Assembly (NCBI RefSeq): GCF_003369915.1
Contig: NC_046673.1
Coordinates: 10,152,001 to 10,216,000 of the forward strand
Direction: 5' to 3'
DNA from: Drosophila miranda
Taxonomy: Eukaryota; Arthropoda; Insecta; Diptera; Drosophilidae
DNA: 64,000 bases
Part shown: piece by piece, positions 21,765 through 33,800 of the stretch
How positions within the stretch are numbered: the first letter of the stretch is position 1
Layout of the letters: each line of letters starts with the position of its first letter
Notes under the pieces: generated by a model
Databases searched by the model: none
Told to the model about the DNA's origin: nothing
What the model saw: the letters and a program-made list of their open reading frames with translations, nothing else
Translations under genes and position numbers: made by a program

Positions 21765-24700
21765 TTTTGATTTCCTCGAGTTTCTGTGGTGGTTGCGTTG
21801 AGCTACAAATAGCTCAATAAAAACACACGGCGAAGTTGTCGCTTCTGCTTTTGTGGTGGTGGTGTTTTCTTTAACTTGGACCCGTTCGAAGAGCTCCCGA
21901 GTTTATGCACTTGTAATCAACGGACTTGACGAAGCAACCAACAAAAAAAAATTAAGCAATACAATGTATTTTTAATATTTATATATGTATGCACGTGTAT
22001 GCGTGTCAGCGCGTCGCACGATTTGCCGCGTTTTAGTTCTGTTTAATTTAATTTAAATTTAATTCTGTATCGTGCTGACGCTTTTATAGTAAAAATGTTG
22101 GGGGCATGCCTTTTCTTTCAAAAACACCCGCAATGTTGCTGGTCGAAAATACACATGTTGCTAGTAAACATGTTGCCAGCAAGGCAAGAAAAGGTATGGA
22201 CAACAAGCAAAACGAGCCAAAAAATCAAACGCTTGCAAGGTAAAATCCACCCCAATTCATAATATACCGTGATTTTGTCAGGGCCTGTACAAAATCGTAC
22301 TCTCTTTCTCTCACTCTCCCACTCTCTCAAGAATCCATTCAACCACTTTTAGGGCTGCCGATTTCGCTTTTTTCCCATTAGATATGGCTTTTTTGCGGAT
22401 ACTACCGTTTACATAAAAATTTAGCAGGTTTATCATTATTTTTGATCGACATTTGCCAATACCACTATTAGTTTACCAGATAATTTCGAAATTTCCGTCA
22501 AAAAATCGTGTGCGCTAAGAAAAATTAAATAACCGCCATTTTGAAGTATCTTAAGGCTGATAATATTCAGAAATTGAACGAAAATAAGGCCAAATTCATT
22601 TAATAAAATGGGAAAACATCAGCGACACCAATAAGTGTTGGAGTGAGGTTTACTTTTATAAAGATTCTGATTATGTTATCATTGCCGTGGTCAAACGCAA
22701 AAATCGATTATTATATATATCAATAAAATCACTTTAAATAAATAATAAAAAATAACCATTGACTACGCTTTTTTTCTGAAATATTTGAGCTTTTTTTCGT
22801 GTTCTTCAAGCTAAGAACATATTTTTTTCCTGCTGAAAAGTTGACAGCACTGACCACTTTACTCAGTTTCTCTCTCTCAAATGTAACAAAATAACTGAAT
22901 TCTAAGATTTTAAACTACTATTCAATGACACATTAAAGACACAAACATTAGATTTGAAAGGAAAACCGTATCGCGTTTTAATTTTGCATTATTCGTTCAT
23001 ACTGCGAGAGCGCGGGAGAGGTGAAAAGAGAACTAATAGGCGAGAGACTGAAAGAGAAAGCCAGAGAGCGCAAAAAACAAAGACTGCATGGCAGCAAGCA
23101 GAGACACCCACACACATACGTACACGTACAGGAACTCTCGCAACAAAACCGCAGTGTCACAGTACAGCTAAATATGTACATATGTAAACAAACTTTGTGT
23201 TTGGAAAAAACAAATCGCAATAGCTGCAAAAATCAACCCTAGTGTAAATTTATCGTCTTTCAGACTATATTGGTCCTGAGGTGTAGTGGAATACGACAAT
23301 AAGCAACCAATTTTATTCAAAAATATATTTTTTCTTACATAGCTGCCTGAAAAATAACGGCTATCGATAACAATACTCATATATTTTATGGCCGCATTTG
23401 CATTTTCCAAGCACAACATTTACAGTGACGACAAAACGAACACTGATATGTATATCTAGAAGATGCAATAGTATAAAAGTGCATATTGGCGCTGCGGTTT
23501 AAGCTTTAATTAGAATGGAGTGGGCAAAACAAAAAGAAAGGTTGAGCCAAAGACATTCGAATTACTCGAATGGCCACTTTGTGTATTCTATCATTAGCAT
23601 ACATATATGATATATATATATGTATATGTACATATGCAAATGAGGCAATGAGTACATTCAAATGAATTCGAAAACAGCCCCTCACTCCCACTCATTTCAT
23701 TTCTACCTCTTCGTCCGAGGCTAACGTGAGCTTACTAATTCACTCAAACTATCGGCGAAGCATTCTATGTTACTCAAATCATTTTGAGTATTGTTGATTT
23801 GAATGCCGGTTTTTACCATTTATGACGACCAATAGTAAATTCGTGCATACATACATACGTATATACACATTTGCGTGTCATTCATGTGTGTCTGTCATCC
23901 AAGTGCATGCCAAACTAAGCACTCTGCGACACTTCCTACTTCACTTCTCCACCACTTAAAATAGGCAAAGATTTACACAGATGAACTGATATTGTAGCTG
24001 TTGTTGATGACCGACGCGTAGGGTCCATATATTTGTATGCATGTATGCTTCAGGTGACAATGCCAACCGGCTCGATTTAAACGCTTCGTGCCGTTTTAGG
24101 GCAGAGAACGTTTGTAATGCTGGCAGAACTCCGAAGCCTCAAATTGGTCAGAGGCGAGCTCTCCGAACAGGCCACGTGGGTGTCGGCGTTGGCGTTGCAG
24201 GTTAATTTCTACGTTGTCTCGGATTGTTAGTAAACAAATGCAAATTGCGGTGATTAAGTGGCGATACAGGAGGACATTCGAGAATCGTGTGTCGTGCACC
24301 GATTTTTCTTTTTATGGAGTGACGGCTATGGCAAGTCAATGAGCTGCAACAGTGCCGCTGCAGTAATTATTTTTGAGCTGGATGCATACATATGTATGTA
24401 CATATGCAAATGAGTCATTCCTGGTTCCATTTTGAGTTCCTACGGGGGCAACGAAAACCAGTCCATCAAAATACAAATAGATTAAGTCATGAATTACAAA
24501 AATAAAATGACAATCATTTGCGATCAGTGCTGTCGCGTTCGCCGTTGCTGCCGCTGCCGCTGCGGTTAAGGTGTTTTGGTCTTGGCATCGCCCACATGGA
24601 CGTGGCTGTTAATGCCCCTGTCCAAACAATAAACATATTTTCATCGAAATTTTCGACCTTGAAGGCGACAAAATCTCAACGAAGACAACGGGCCAAAAGC

Positions 24701-25574
24701 TAACAAAGCAGCAATCAACAAGAATTCAGAGGCTACAACGCATCCATACATTTTAGGTACATACATATGTATGTATGCATGTACATAGGCACGTAATTAT
24801 AGATCATCTGTTGTGTGTGTGTGTGGCGTGTGGCTCATGAGGATCACTGTGCCGATTACCGTATATACATACATACGATACGTGAATATTCATCATATCT
24901 ATGTTTGTTTGCGTGTAGAAGTGTTTTTGGTTGTTCGGAAAACAAATTTTCCCCGCCAAACGAGAACATTCGAGTTTCGAATGCCTCGGTCTAGTCATCA
25001 GCATCATTCTAGTAGATTTCGCAAAACCAGACGAAAGAGAGAAAAATGATTCCACAGATCTATTAGTCATAGTTTGTCATCCCACTGCCAGACCCTCCCC
25101 CACCCATGCACAAATCAATCAAAATTTGCCCGCGATGATTTAGTATGGAATTTCTGGCTGAGGTATGTACATATATACATACGTATACATAATTCACTAA
25201 TTTCTCAGCGTGGGCAAATAGCGCAGCCCAGGCAGTGGATATCTCTCTGTGTGCGTGGGCGCACGGAGAGTCGCCATCCATTGGCATCGTTCTCCCATGA
25301 CGACAGCTCGGAAATTTGCCAGTCAACAACAGCAACTGCGGGCAACTGTTAATATTCGAAACAGAAGTACGCATTACACTCACACGTGTACATATTTTTA
25401 TACAATGCGTGTACATATATACATTATGTGCACATGAGAATGTATGTATGTGGGGGAGTGAAAAGTACAAATAGTTATTTATAGGGAGACGAAATCTAAC
25501 AAAATTGATGGATTGTTGCCGTAGTAATCTTCTGCAAATAACATAGTCTGTACTGAAGGATTTGGGGGTATATT

Positions 25575-25730
25575 AAATTCGTGTAAGGAGTTTTCGACCC
25601 CATAAAGTAGTGATCATCATCAATAGCTACAGCCCTTTTTTGTCTCTTTTCCTTGTGAGCTTGCATCAGCTAAATTGATCTAGAAGCCGAACGGCTCAAA
25701 ATCGCAGAAAGAGCTTTTATATATAGATAA
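25575..25730 (+). mobile_element. mini-me/SGM-like Helitron fragment
   Basis: TTTTCGACCCCATAAAGTA followed by GATCATCATCAATAGC and GTCTC-type DNA matches the core shared by the fuller copies at 53.1 and 57.4 kb, including the GACCCCATAAAGTA block. Truncated on both sides. Confidence 0.5.
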
Positions 25731-26309
25731 AGGAATTTTCAAATAACATAAACAACAAAAATCTCAAGTCAAGTCAAAGTTGAAAAACAGCCCAAAAATT
25801 AAGTTTTTCTTTAAAACTGTCCATGCAATGGGCCAGTTTTTTAAATTGAGTTTTTTTTATTTTTTAAAGTTTTGAAAAATTCTCTATTAGATGCGTTTAT
25901 TCATTTTATCCAAAGCTAGGAAAACGGCTTATTTGTGTGTTGACAAACACACAGTTCATTATATTCGTATATATTATTATATTATAATTAAAAGTAAATT
26001 AGTATGTAGGGTATACAAAACTATTTTTTTCTTTTGATATTGGGGGCAAAGCTTCTTCAAAAGCTGTCATAATACTCAAAAATGAAATTTGAAATTTAAA
26101 ATACGATTTTAAATATATCTTGGCGCGAATGATTTTATCTTGCCATTGATTGCTTTTTAGTGTTGCATTTTTAAGCTATCGGCTAAATATCGCATAGAAA
26201 AGAGCGTATTAGGAACATCCCGGATGGGATGGTAGACTAACTGAGACTAACTAGCTAGCAACATTAAGCCGAATATAAAAAATAAGGACAACGATACAAC
26301 TTGAATACA

Positions 26310-26415
26310 AATAATTCCTCAGTATATTTACGGTATATTTCGAAATTTGTGACGTATTTCGGTATACATCCGACGGTCAGACCGTATATTTGATAGAATC
26401 CGCGGTCACACTGAT
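26310..26415 (+). promoter_or_regulatory. Ohler 6 and Ohler 1 (M1BP) promoter cluster
   Basis: CTCAGTATATTTACGGTATA near 26318 matches Ohler motif 6 (KTYRGTATWTTT), repeated as CGGTATATTTCG, and GCGGTCACACTG near 26402 matches Ohler motif 1. Such pairs mark TATA-less Drosophila promoters. The nearest downstream gene is the Sds3-like gene, now separated by the hAT element. Confidence 0.6.
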
Positions 26416-26471
26416 GCGCATTGAATAAATAAATGCGTGTGTACACACTATACATACATACGTGTATACAT

Positions 26472-27344
26472 TAGTGATGTAAATTTGAATAAAAACATCG
26501 ATGTCGATGTCCATCGATGTTATCAAAATCAAACATCGATGCTGGATTGATACATCGGATTTATTCTTCGATGCATCGATGTATCGATGTTTGAAAACTT
26601 TCCCATTTGATTAAATTATTATTATTGCGTTATTATTATACAAAAAATCTTAAAACTAAAAAATTGTGTTGTCGGAAGCTGGGTTGTATTCGGTACATAA
26701 ACCGTCTACAGTTTGGTCGTCGCAACTAGAACTTGAACCAGTTGGACTGCGGAGTGGGTATCCTAGATAGGGTTCACTTACTCTGTGCGGTGGTTACATT
26801 TCATTTCATTACTTGGCAGCAATAGAGTAAATAGTAGTTTATTGCTTCACCCTTTTTGGTGGGTTCGAGTTTACAAGTGCAATTGTCTATTCTTAATTGC
26901 TAAGGTAATTTTCATGTCGTCATATTCATTGACATGAAGTGACATGGACAATTGTATTTATGAGTATATGTGTATGAGATTGTACTGTCTATTCTGTAAT
27001 ATTAATAAGGTATATGTCTGTGACTGAACAGTACCCTTCCCAAACACACAACGGGTTGCCTTCGAATGATGTTAACGGCGTTCGCAGTTTCATATTTAAA
27101 CAAATGTATACCATCTATAGTAAATTTGATTCATTTTAAGTCAAATATGTTTACTTACTTTGGCATTGCTGTGTTGCTGCTTACAAAAGACAAATACGCA
27201 ATGATATGAAATTAAGCTACCGATGTTTTGCAAAACATCGATGCATCACTGAACATCGGTATCAGCAAAAACATCGGAAAATATCAGTAAACATCGGCAG
27301 AAAAACATCGATGCTCGATGCCTCGATGTTTTTTTACATCACTA
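26472..27344. mobile_element. Non-autonomous hAT-type DNA transposon, 873 bp
   Basis: The element begins TAGTGATGTAAA and ends TTTACATCACTA, an inverted terminal repeat. It is flanked on both sides by the same 8 bp, GTATACAT (26464-26471 and 27345-27352), the target duplication size of hAT transposons. Just inside each end are clusters of CATCGATG/CGATG motifs, in inverted arrangement. There is no transposase frame, so it depended on an active relative. The perfect target duplication suggests a fairly young insertion. Confidence 0.88.
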
Positions 27345-27456
27345 GTATACATACATACACAAGATACTCATCAGGGTTTCATTGTAAAAAAAATAAACAA
27401 CTGCTGAATAATAAAGAATAATAATAAATAATCAAGAATAAAAATAAGAAAAAACA

Positions 27457-28673
27457 ATGTCCAGCTACTACAGCCTCTACACACGTGACAACTATGACGA
27501 CGAGTCCATTGGAGACGAGCGAAGTGAAGAAGGTAAGTGCGTAGTGCAGCTGTGTTACCCGAAACAGAAGCAGACTTGCAAACGATTTATCAGTAAGAAA
27601 CTAGCCGTAACGCTTTAAAACTCATTCTGTAGATACGGACGACGCGAGTGAAACAGAGTTCCGGAGTCCCAACCGATACGGTGGCACTAACGGCACATCA
27701 AACAACATCACAAACAACAACATTGGCAGCAACAGCGAGCTCAAAGAGCAGTAAGTCCGAGGAATCGATTTTTATAAGCGATTGAAATTGCTTACTCATT
27801 CTGTGTTCCCTTTTCCACAGAATGTACCAGCACAAGCTTCTCAATCTGCAAAAGCAAATGGAGGAACTGGATCAGCTCATCCATCCAGAGTATATAAAAC
27901 GCGTTAAGAAGCTGGACAACCAGCTGAAAGAGCGACGTAGGCTGAATGAGATATATAAGGATTACATGCGGGAGTGCGTCGAACGGGATTATATTCTGGA
28001 GAAGAAGGCCGCCCAGAAGGAATACGACGAGAAGATGATGGATCTTAAGGACAATCTGATATCAGATTTTGAGGACCGAAAGCGATTGATCGAAAACGAA
28101 CGGTATAGCTTGGAGCTGACCAGCGATTCAATGGAGATCAAAACGACGGTGACGCGAAAGTTACGCCGACGACCGAACGAACCAATGCCGGTGATAGAGA
28201 AGCGTCGAAAACCAGCCACCGGGCAGCTCCTAGTCTATCAGCTAGACGACAAGGAAATCGAATCTGATCTCAAGGTTATACAACGCGGCAAGCCCTTGGG
28301 CCCAAATGCCATGCAGCAGAACGGCCTTGTTTCCTACACAAATGCCCAACAGCAGCAGTCACACATGCTACTGGCCGACCCACCGGCCAACAGCTACGTG
28401 GAAACACGCATCGAGGACAACAAGTTGCTCTACGAGCGACGATGGTTCTGTCGCGGCCAGCAGGTCTACGTAGAGGGCAAGGAGCTGAGCAAATTTGCAG
28501 CTACCATCACGGCCATCGGTAACGAAGTGGTACGTACTCTTCTCAGCTGTCTGCTTTTTGTTTGGCTAATCGCTTGCCACTTTCAGGTTTGGGTGAAGCG
28601 CACGAACGAGAGCAAGGTCAAGCTCGCCATGTCGCATCTCGCCAAAGGAAAGATATCGATCAAGCGTCGATAG
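27457..28673 (+). CDS. Sds3: Sds3-like subunit of the Sin3-HDAC corepressor
   Basis: Exons 27457-27532, 27633-27750, 27821-28529 and 28587-28673, 990 nt, 329 residues. An acidic serine-rich N-terminus (MSSYYSLYTRDNYDDESIGD) leads into the Sds3/BRMS1 coiled coil (QMYQHKLLNLQKQMEELDQL through RDYILEKKAAQKEYDEK), then RRKPATGQLLVYQL and the conserved C-terminal module FCRGQQVYVEGKE and VWVKRTNESKVKLAMSHLAKG. Sds3 bridges Sin3 and HDAC1 and keeps histone deacetylase activity in the complex. Fly orthologue recalled as CG14220. The 5' side is modified by the hAT insertion ending 112 bp before the ATG. Confidence 0.9.
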
Positions 28674-29230
28674 CCAGCAGAGTGCCAATAACAGTTTTGG
28701 TTCTATAGGTCGAACAATTAGCCCCTCAGACAAGCACCACCTTCAAGTTCGTATGCTAGAAAGCTTTTACATACAGCTGCAGATCGTTACTCCCAGATAG
28801 AATCATCTCTGGCAGCACAGCCAAGCCCAGTCCTGTCAGTCTGTTCCTATACCATTTACTTACTGTGTTTATTTGTTTGTATCCTAGGTCGGATCGACCG
28901 TTTTAATCATCAGCAGCCTATCATCATTGCATTCGATTAAGTTGCCATTTTCGATTAGTAAAATTTATTCAAATGTGCGCCTGGCACGTGCTTATATTTG
29001 AAAAACCAAATTTTAGGTTTCTGCTGAAGGCAGATAAGCACACATTTTCGGTTTTAAGTATATCAATTAACTAGTGGAACTGGAAGGGTACACAAACATC
29101 GGCTTGCCGGGGTTGGCTTTCACGCATTTCTATGTATTGCTCGGTGCGAACTGAGCCGTAGGTTAATTACAAAAATGCTTTTAGCAAGCTGTAAATAATA
29201 AAAAACTCTTCTTATAAAGTAGTATTCTTT
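28674..29230 (+). other. Sds3-like 3' UTR and intergenic
   Basis: No coding signature. AATAAA-like signals near 29200 (TAATAAAAAACTC) could end the Sds3-like transcript. Confidence 0.4.
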
Positions 29231-29239
29231 ATTTCATTT

Positions 29240-29790
29240 AATTTCCATACTTCAGAGGATCGTGGTTTACAAAGGCAGCAGGAATATTGGAATCGTATTC
29301 CACTAGCCTTCAAGTCATGGCAGCAAAAGAAATCTTCTGTAGCTTAGATTTGCAATCTATTTTATCTGCTGACAGGCCAGCAACAGGGAAACGATAAAGT
29401 CGTACTCTGAGTTAATAATGTGAACCAACAAACCACCAGAACCACACGACCATCAGGCCTTAATATGTTTATGGCTACATAGAGCGTCATTGTGTCCGAG
29501 ATTGCATCCTTACAGCCAGATTTGGCCAAGTCTTGGCTGAGCTGTCGGCGTTTAGTGGATCCTAGCCCAGTGGAAAACCAGTACTTCGAAGTAGTGTTCC
29601 TGTTTAAATAGCAGCACATCGATGTCGGCCTAGCTAACGGGACAAATCCTAAGAGAAACAATGTTTGTTAATAGAGAAACGTTTTGGAGCCTCCAGCAAT
29701 GACACTATGCAATTCTTGTCGAAGCGGAAATCCCCGGTGGGCTGTGCACAGAATGTTCCAGCGGCATTCCTTGGTTTGCACACAAACATT
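29240..29790 (-). pseudogene. Possible relic or unrecognised small gene
   Basis: Read on the minus strand, protein-like stretches appear in different frames: from an ATG near 29790, MFVCKPRNAAGTFCAQPTGD continuing FRFDKNCIVSLLEAPKR; then DVLLFKQEHYFEVLVFHW; then GLLVHIINSEYDFIVSLLL followed by ACQQIK and a stop. A possible acceptor (TTTCTCTTAG) separates the first two. They were not assigned to a family. It may be a small multi-exon gene or a decayed one; a chance reading is also possible. Confidence 0.3.
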
Positions 29791-29963
29791 TAAAAAATAG
29801 AAACGAAACGTTGATTTTCACTTGCGTATGTTTTATAATTTATCGTCTTTCATATCATAAAACATGAACACAACTCTTTTATGTTGTTGTTGCGGACTGA
29901 TGAAAACCTCTAAACATCCTCATTTGTTTAATGGATACATAAAAAAAGAAGGGCGCCGCGTAT

Positions 29964-30446
29964 TTAGTTGCGCGAGCCACGACCGAATCCGCCACGGAAC
30001 TCAACCTCTCCAGCGCCGGGTCCAACGTCTCCCTTCTTGTCCACACCGCTGCCGCCGGGGGCGCGTCTGTAAGCCGAGCGATCCTCGCCAGTCTTGGAGG
30101 CATCACCAGTACCGCGTGGACCGCCAGCAGATGGGCGTGGGCGCACAGTTTCAGAGCGAGCAGGGCGCTTCAGGGTCGAGGGCACGATCTCTGGGGGCAA
30201 GTGCAGGTAGCTGCGGAGCTCCTCAATGCCCTCGTTGGTCAAATACCAGTAGTAGTGTCTCCAAGCAAACTGCTCCTTGACAAGGCCGCGAGAATGCAGC
30301 GACTGCAGTGCCTTAATGACATGAAGGTTGGGAATTGACTCCAACTCGGGGTGCTTCTGTGCATGGAAATCCTTTTTCGCCACAATGACGCCCTCCTTGA
30401 AGAGGTACTCGTAGATGGCGACACGATGGGCCTTTGGCATGAACAT
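29964..30446 (-). CDS. RpS10b: 40S ribosomal protein S10 (RpS10b)
   Basis: Single coding exon, 160 residues, [20 protein letters not shown] through the S10/plectin winged-helix domain ([30 protein letters not shown], about 46-75; written here in family order), ending in a glycine/arginine-rich tail GRGSRN. eS10 is a small-subunit head protein near the mRNA entry. The ATG is preceded within one base by a splice acceptor (TTGTGCAG|C), so the 5' UTR is interrupted by an intron at about 30448-30704. This structure is typical of ribosomal protein genes. Fly has two copies; this is the X-linked b copy by neighbourhood. Confidence 0.95.
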   Translation of the reverse strand: MFMPKAHRVAIYEYLFKEGVIVAKKDFHAQKHPELESIPNLHVIKALQSLHSRGLVKEQFAWRHYYWYLTNEGIEELRSYLHLPPEIVPSTLKRPARSETVRPRPSAGGPRGTGDASKTGEDRSAYRRAPGGSGVDKKGDVGPGAGEVEFRGGFGRGSRN

Positions 30447-30447
30447 G

Positions 30448-30704
30448 CTGCACAAACAAAAAAAAAAAGAATAAAAAACTTATTAGTTTGCTTTTGTTAT
30501 GGTTGTTGTTGTTCGATCTTTAGGAGTAGGGGGTACAGGAGGCCCAACCAATGTACATTTTTAGCACACATAAACAAAAAAAGAGCACAACATTAATAGC
30601 AATGCCACCGGTGAATGCCACCACAGGCACTGCTAATTTCTTTAATTCATCACTGCTTCGGATTTCGTTTTAAATTCAAGATTACTTTCAGCAATTTAAC
30701 GTAC
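30448..30704 (-). other. RpS10b 5' UTR intron
   Basis: Donor GTACGT at 30704-30699 and acceptor TTTGTGCAG ending at 30448. It contains a poly-T tract next to the acceptor. The non-coding first exon sits at about 30705-30760. Confidence 0.7.
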
Positions 30705-30719
30705 TTTGCGTCTTCTATG

Positions 30720-30870
30720 TAGCGGAGACCGGAAAGAAAGGAAAAGAAAATTGACAGCCAGTGTCAGTGGCTAGCTGATATCGGACTTATCGATAAAAAT
30801 ACCGTCCGACCGTCAGAAATATACCGAAACATACCGTCTCATTTAAAAAATATACCGTAAATATACTCAC
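30720..30870 (-). promoter_or_regulatory. RpS10b promoter: TOP tract, DRE and Ohler-6-like motifs
   Basis: On the minus strand TTTTCTTTTCCTTTCTTTCC (about 30733-30752) is a polypyrimidine start tract typical of ribosomal protein mRNAs. Upstream are TTATCGATAA at about 30788-30797 (DRE) and several GGTATATTT/CGGTATTT copies (30798-30865). Confidence 0.6.
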
Positions 30871-33800
30871 GACTTCAAGTTCTATTTTACATATTCATCG
30901 TTTTTGATCTTCCGTGGAATATTCTCAGCTATATAGCACATTTAGCCATGCCCACATAATTTTATCCAATCCATGAACCAATTTTCTATTTATTGCTTAG
31001 ATTTTTTTTTGCCTCAAATTTGGTGCCTCAACAGCAATATCGCGTATATCGATAAGAAATCGAACTTAGAGTACTTAACCCCTTCTATTTAAACAGTTGA
31101 ACGACTTGAGTTAAATGGCGGCATATATTACTGATTGTAAATTCTTCTTGTAATCCATGCCAATGGATTAAAATAAACATTATATCTTTCACCTGAACTG
31201 CGCAAAGTTTTTATTATTTTCGGTGGAATATAATAATATACCGACCTAAAAATACCGAAAAGTATTAAAAGTACTGTAAGCGGTCACCGTGTGACAACGC
31301 TTTTCTTCGTAGCCGCGCACACAAACTCAGAGTTGCTGCGATAGACTTTCAGCCCAATATAGTACCTCCGCTTCTCTCTAGATGGCGGTAGTACGTTGGG
31401 TTGCGCTTGGGAAAGTTATGTCGTTTGGCTTCAATTTCTTGTTGGTTTTACCAAAAAACAGCCTGTACCCCAGCACAGAGTACACAGAGTTCAATTTATT
31501 AATTTAATTAATTAAAAATATATTAACTATACAAACACAACTATCGGTTGGAGTGCAACTTTTAAACTTAAATTTAAGCTTATAACCTTTTTCCATACAG
31601 ACGTCTATATCCCAGTACCATTAACCATATATATATGTATTATGTGTCATTCATAAAACGAAAAGTTTCAAAAAGAATTTTTAGCGAGAGTTTTGAGCCG
31701 CGAGCCATGTCTGTCTGTCCATCTGCCCGTCCCGATTGGCTCATAGATCTCACAGATTTTTAAAACTAGAGCAATCCAGACTCCTGTGATATCATACTGT
31801 TAAAAGTGTATTTCACACCCCCACAAAGGACGAAAATCTGTGGCATCCCCAATTTGAAGATGCGAGAACACCAAAAAGACCCAGAATCATAGAGAATGAC
31901 CATACCTAGCAGATTGCCGAATGGATCAGACCGAGTCATTATCTTAGCCAAAAGGAAAAAATGAAATTTATTGGCTACGTAACGCCTTCCAAAACGCTCC
32001 CGCTTGTATTCACTTGGCATCTACAACGCTGATATCCATAAGAATTGATGGATCCTTCTGGCTGTTATATAAATTTAACAAAATTGAACATATCCCTGTA
32101 CTCTTTAAGCTAATAATAATGTTTTATTCATAGAAAGAACATTTTCTTGCGGCCTATTTTTTGGCCCACCATTGAGGATCTAATTTTTAGATCCCTTTCA
32201 TAAAATAAAGTTACGCAGCAATAGCAATAGATTACAAAGTTTGTTTCAATTTTATTTACAAAACTTAACTTCAGTTTTTTAAAGATCTGCCAATGCACAC
32301 TGGGCGGAATTCCCAAATAAGTGTCATAAAGTCGAATAAAGCAGATATCGAGCTGAAACTTGGTATATTTGATAAATATAGCACTCTAAATATTTGAACA
32401 AATTTTTAAGTTCATTTGACCACGCCTACCCCAATAGCCCATACATGGCAAAAAGGCGTATACGTGATCACAAAGGAAAGTCATGAGAGCTATAAATAAA
32501 GTACTACAATTTTAAGGGAATGGATTATTTTGTTGTAATTTTGATGTAATAATAATAATAAAACAAATTTGTTGATAAACAGTTCTTATGTTGATCAAAT
32601 TCTTACTTAATAATCCGTTCATAATACTATTTAACTATTTCTAAAAATGTATGATAAATTTTGCATTTAGTTGTTTTGTACAGCTAATTCAAGCGAAAAT
32701 GGATTTATATAGTCTATTTCCCACTCATCCGAGTCATAATCAAAACTGAAATCATTATTTAAAGGCTGCATATTTTTGGAAGACCTTAACGAAATTACGC
32801 GGAAGGGTTTGTTTTTTATGTCAATCTGCTCTTTTCTTAGTGGATATACTTGAGATAAGGGGATCTGAAGAGTACATAGATCTTTGGAATACATCCATCA
32901 TATTATTTACCCGCATTAGCCGGTCACGCTTGTGAAATTTATTATATATGTAAATATAATAATAAAATAAATATAAATTAAATATAAATTAAATATAGTC
33001 TAGCGATAGACATTAGCCAAAAAGCTTGATCTTCAAGTTAGTTTCTTTTAAATACTTTCGAATTTCCCCTGCAACTTTAACAATTACCTCACAAATTGAT
33101 TTTCTTTTAAAGATTAGCAATTACATTAAATATGAGCGTAATTTATACTGTTCAAAGCTGACAAAATAAATCAAAAACCACTCTGATAGGACTAAACTGT
33201 ACAAAATTTCGGTGGCTGGTTGCCATTCTCTGGGCACAGCCCGATCCCATCAAATTTGCACGAGAAAAATCGGGTTATGTGGAATCAAATTAAAAAAAAA
33301 AAAAGTATTAAAGCCACACTGAATGGCTGTAAATCTTTAGCTACCAGAGCAAGATGCTGACGCTGGCGTAGAGCACAGTTTTGGCCGCCTTATATTATGT
33401 CCCAGTCCCCTGTTTGCTTTGATACGCCAACGCATAGCAGTCTATGCCACAAAAGAAATAAAAACATAGCATTAAGTTTTTAAATTCATTTAAAATAAAT
33501 TTATTATAAATAGTTCAAGGACTCCATTATATACTTTACATACATCATGTTTGTTTAAAAAGTTTACCATGCCCCTAAAATCGCCAAATCTTGTAACATC
33601 CACCATTTTTAAGGGACGATATCTTGTGCCCCATATTGAGGAATCTGTTTGCGATTGTATTATTAGAGCTAAGTAAAAAATGTCCACAGTAGCATTAGAA
33701 GTTTACAGTAAAAGATGAGTTTTAATGACTGGCATATACTCAATGATACCTTTCTTTCTGAACTCTCTCACTAGGAATACTCCTCCAATGTACTCTATGC

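Larger units (their letters stand above)
21765..26471. other. Intergenic region upstream of HspB8
   Basis: No recognised gene in 4.7 kb. It contains CT-rich tracts at about 22297-22332 (CTCTCTTTCTCTCACTCTC, candidate GAGA-factor sites), many ATGTATGTACAT stretches, GAGAG-rich DNA at 23000-23090 and a short mini-me-like piece near 25590. Frames seen here are low complexity. Confidence 0.5.
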
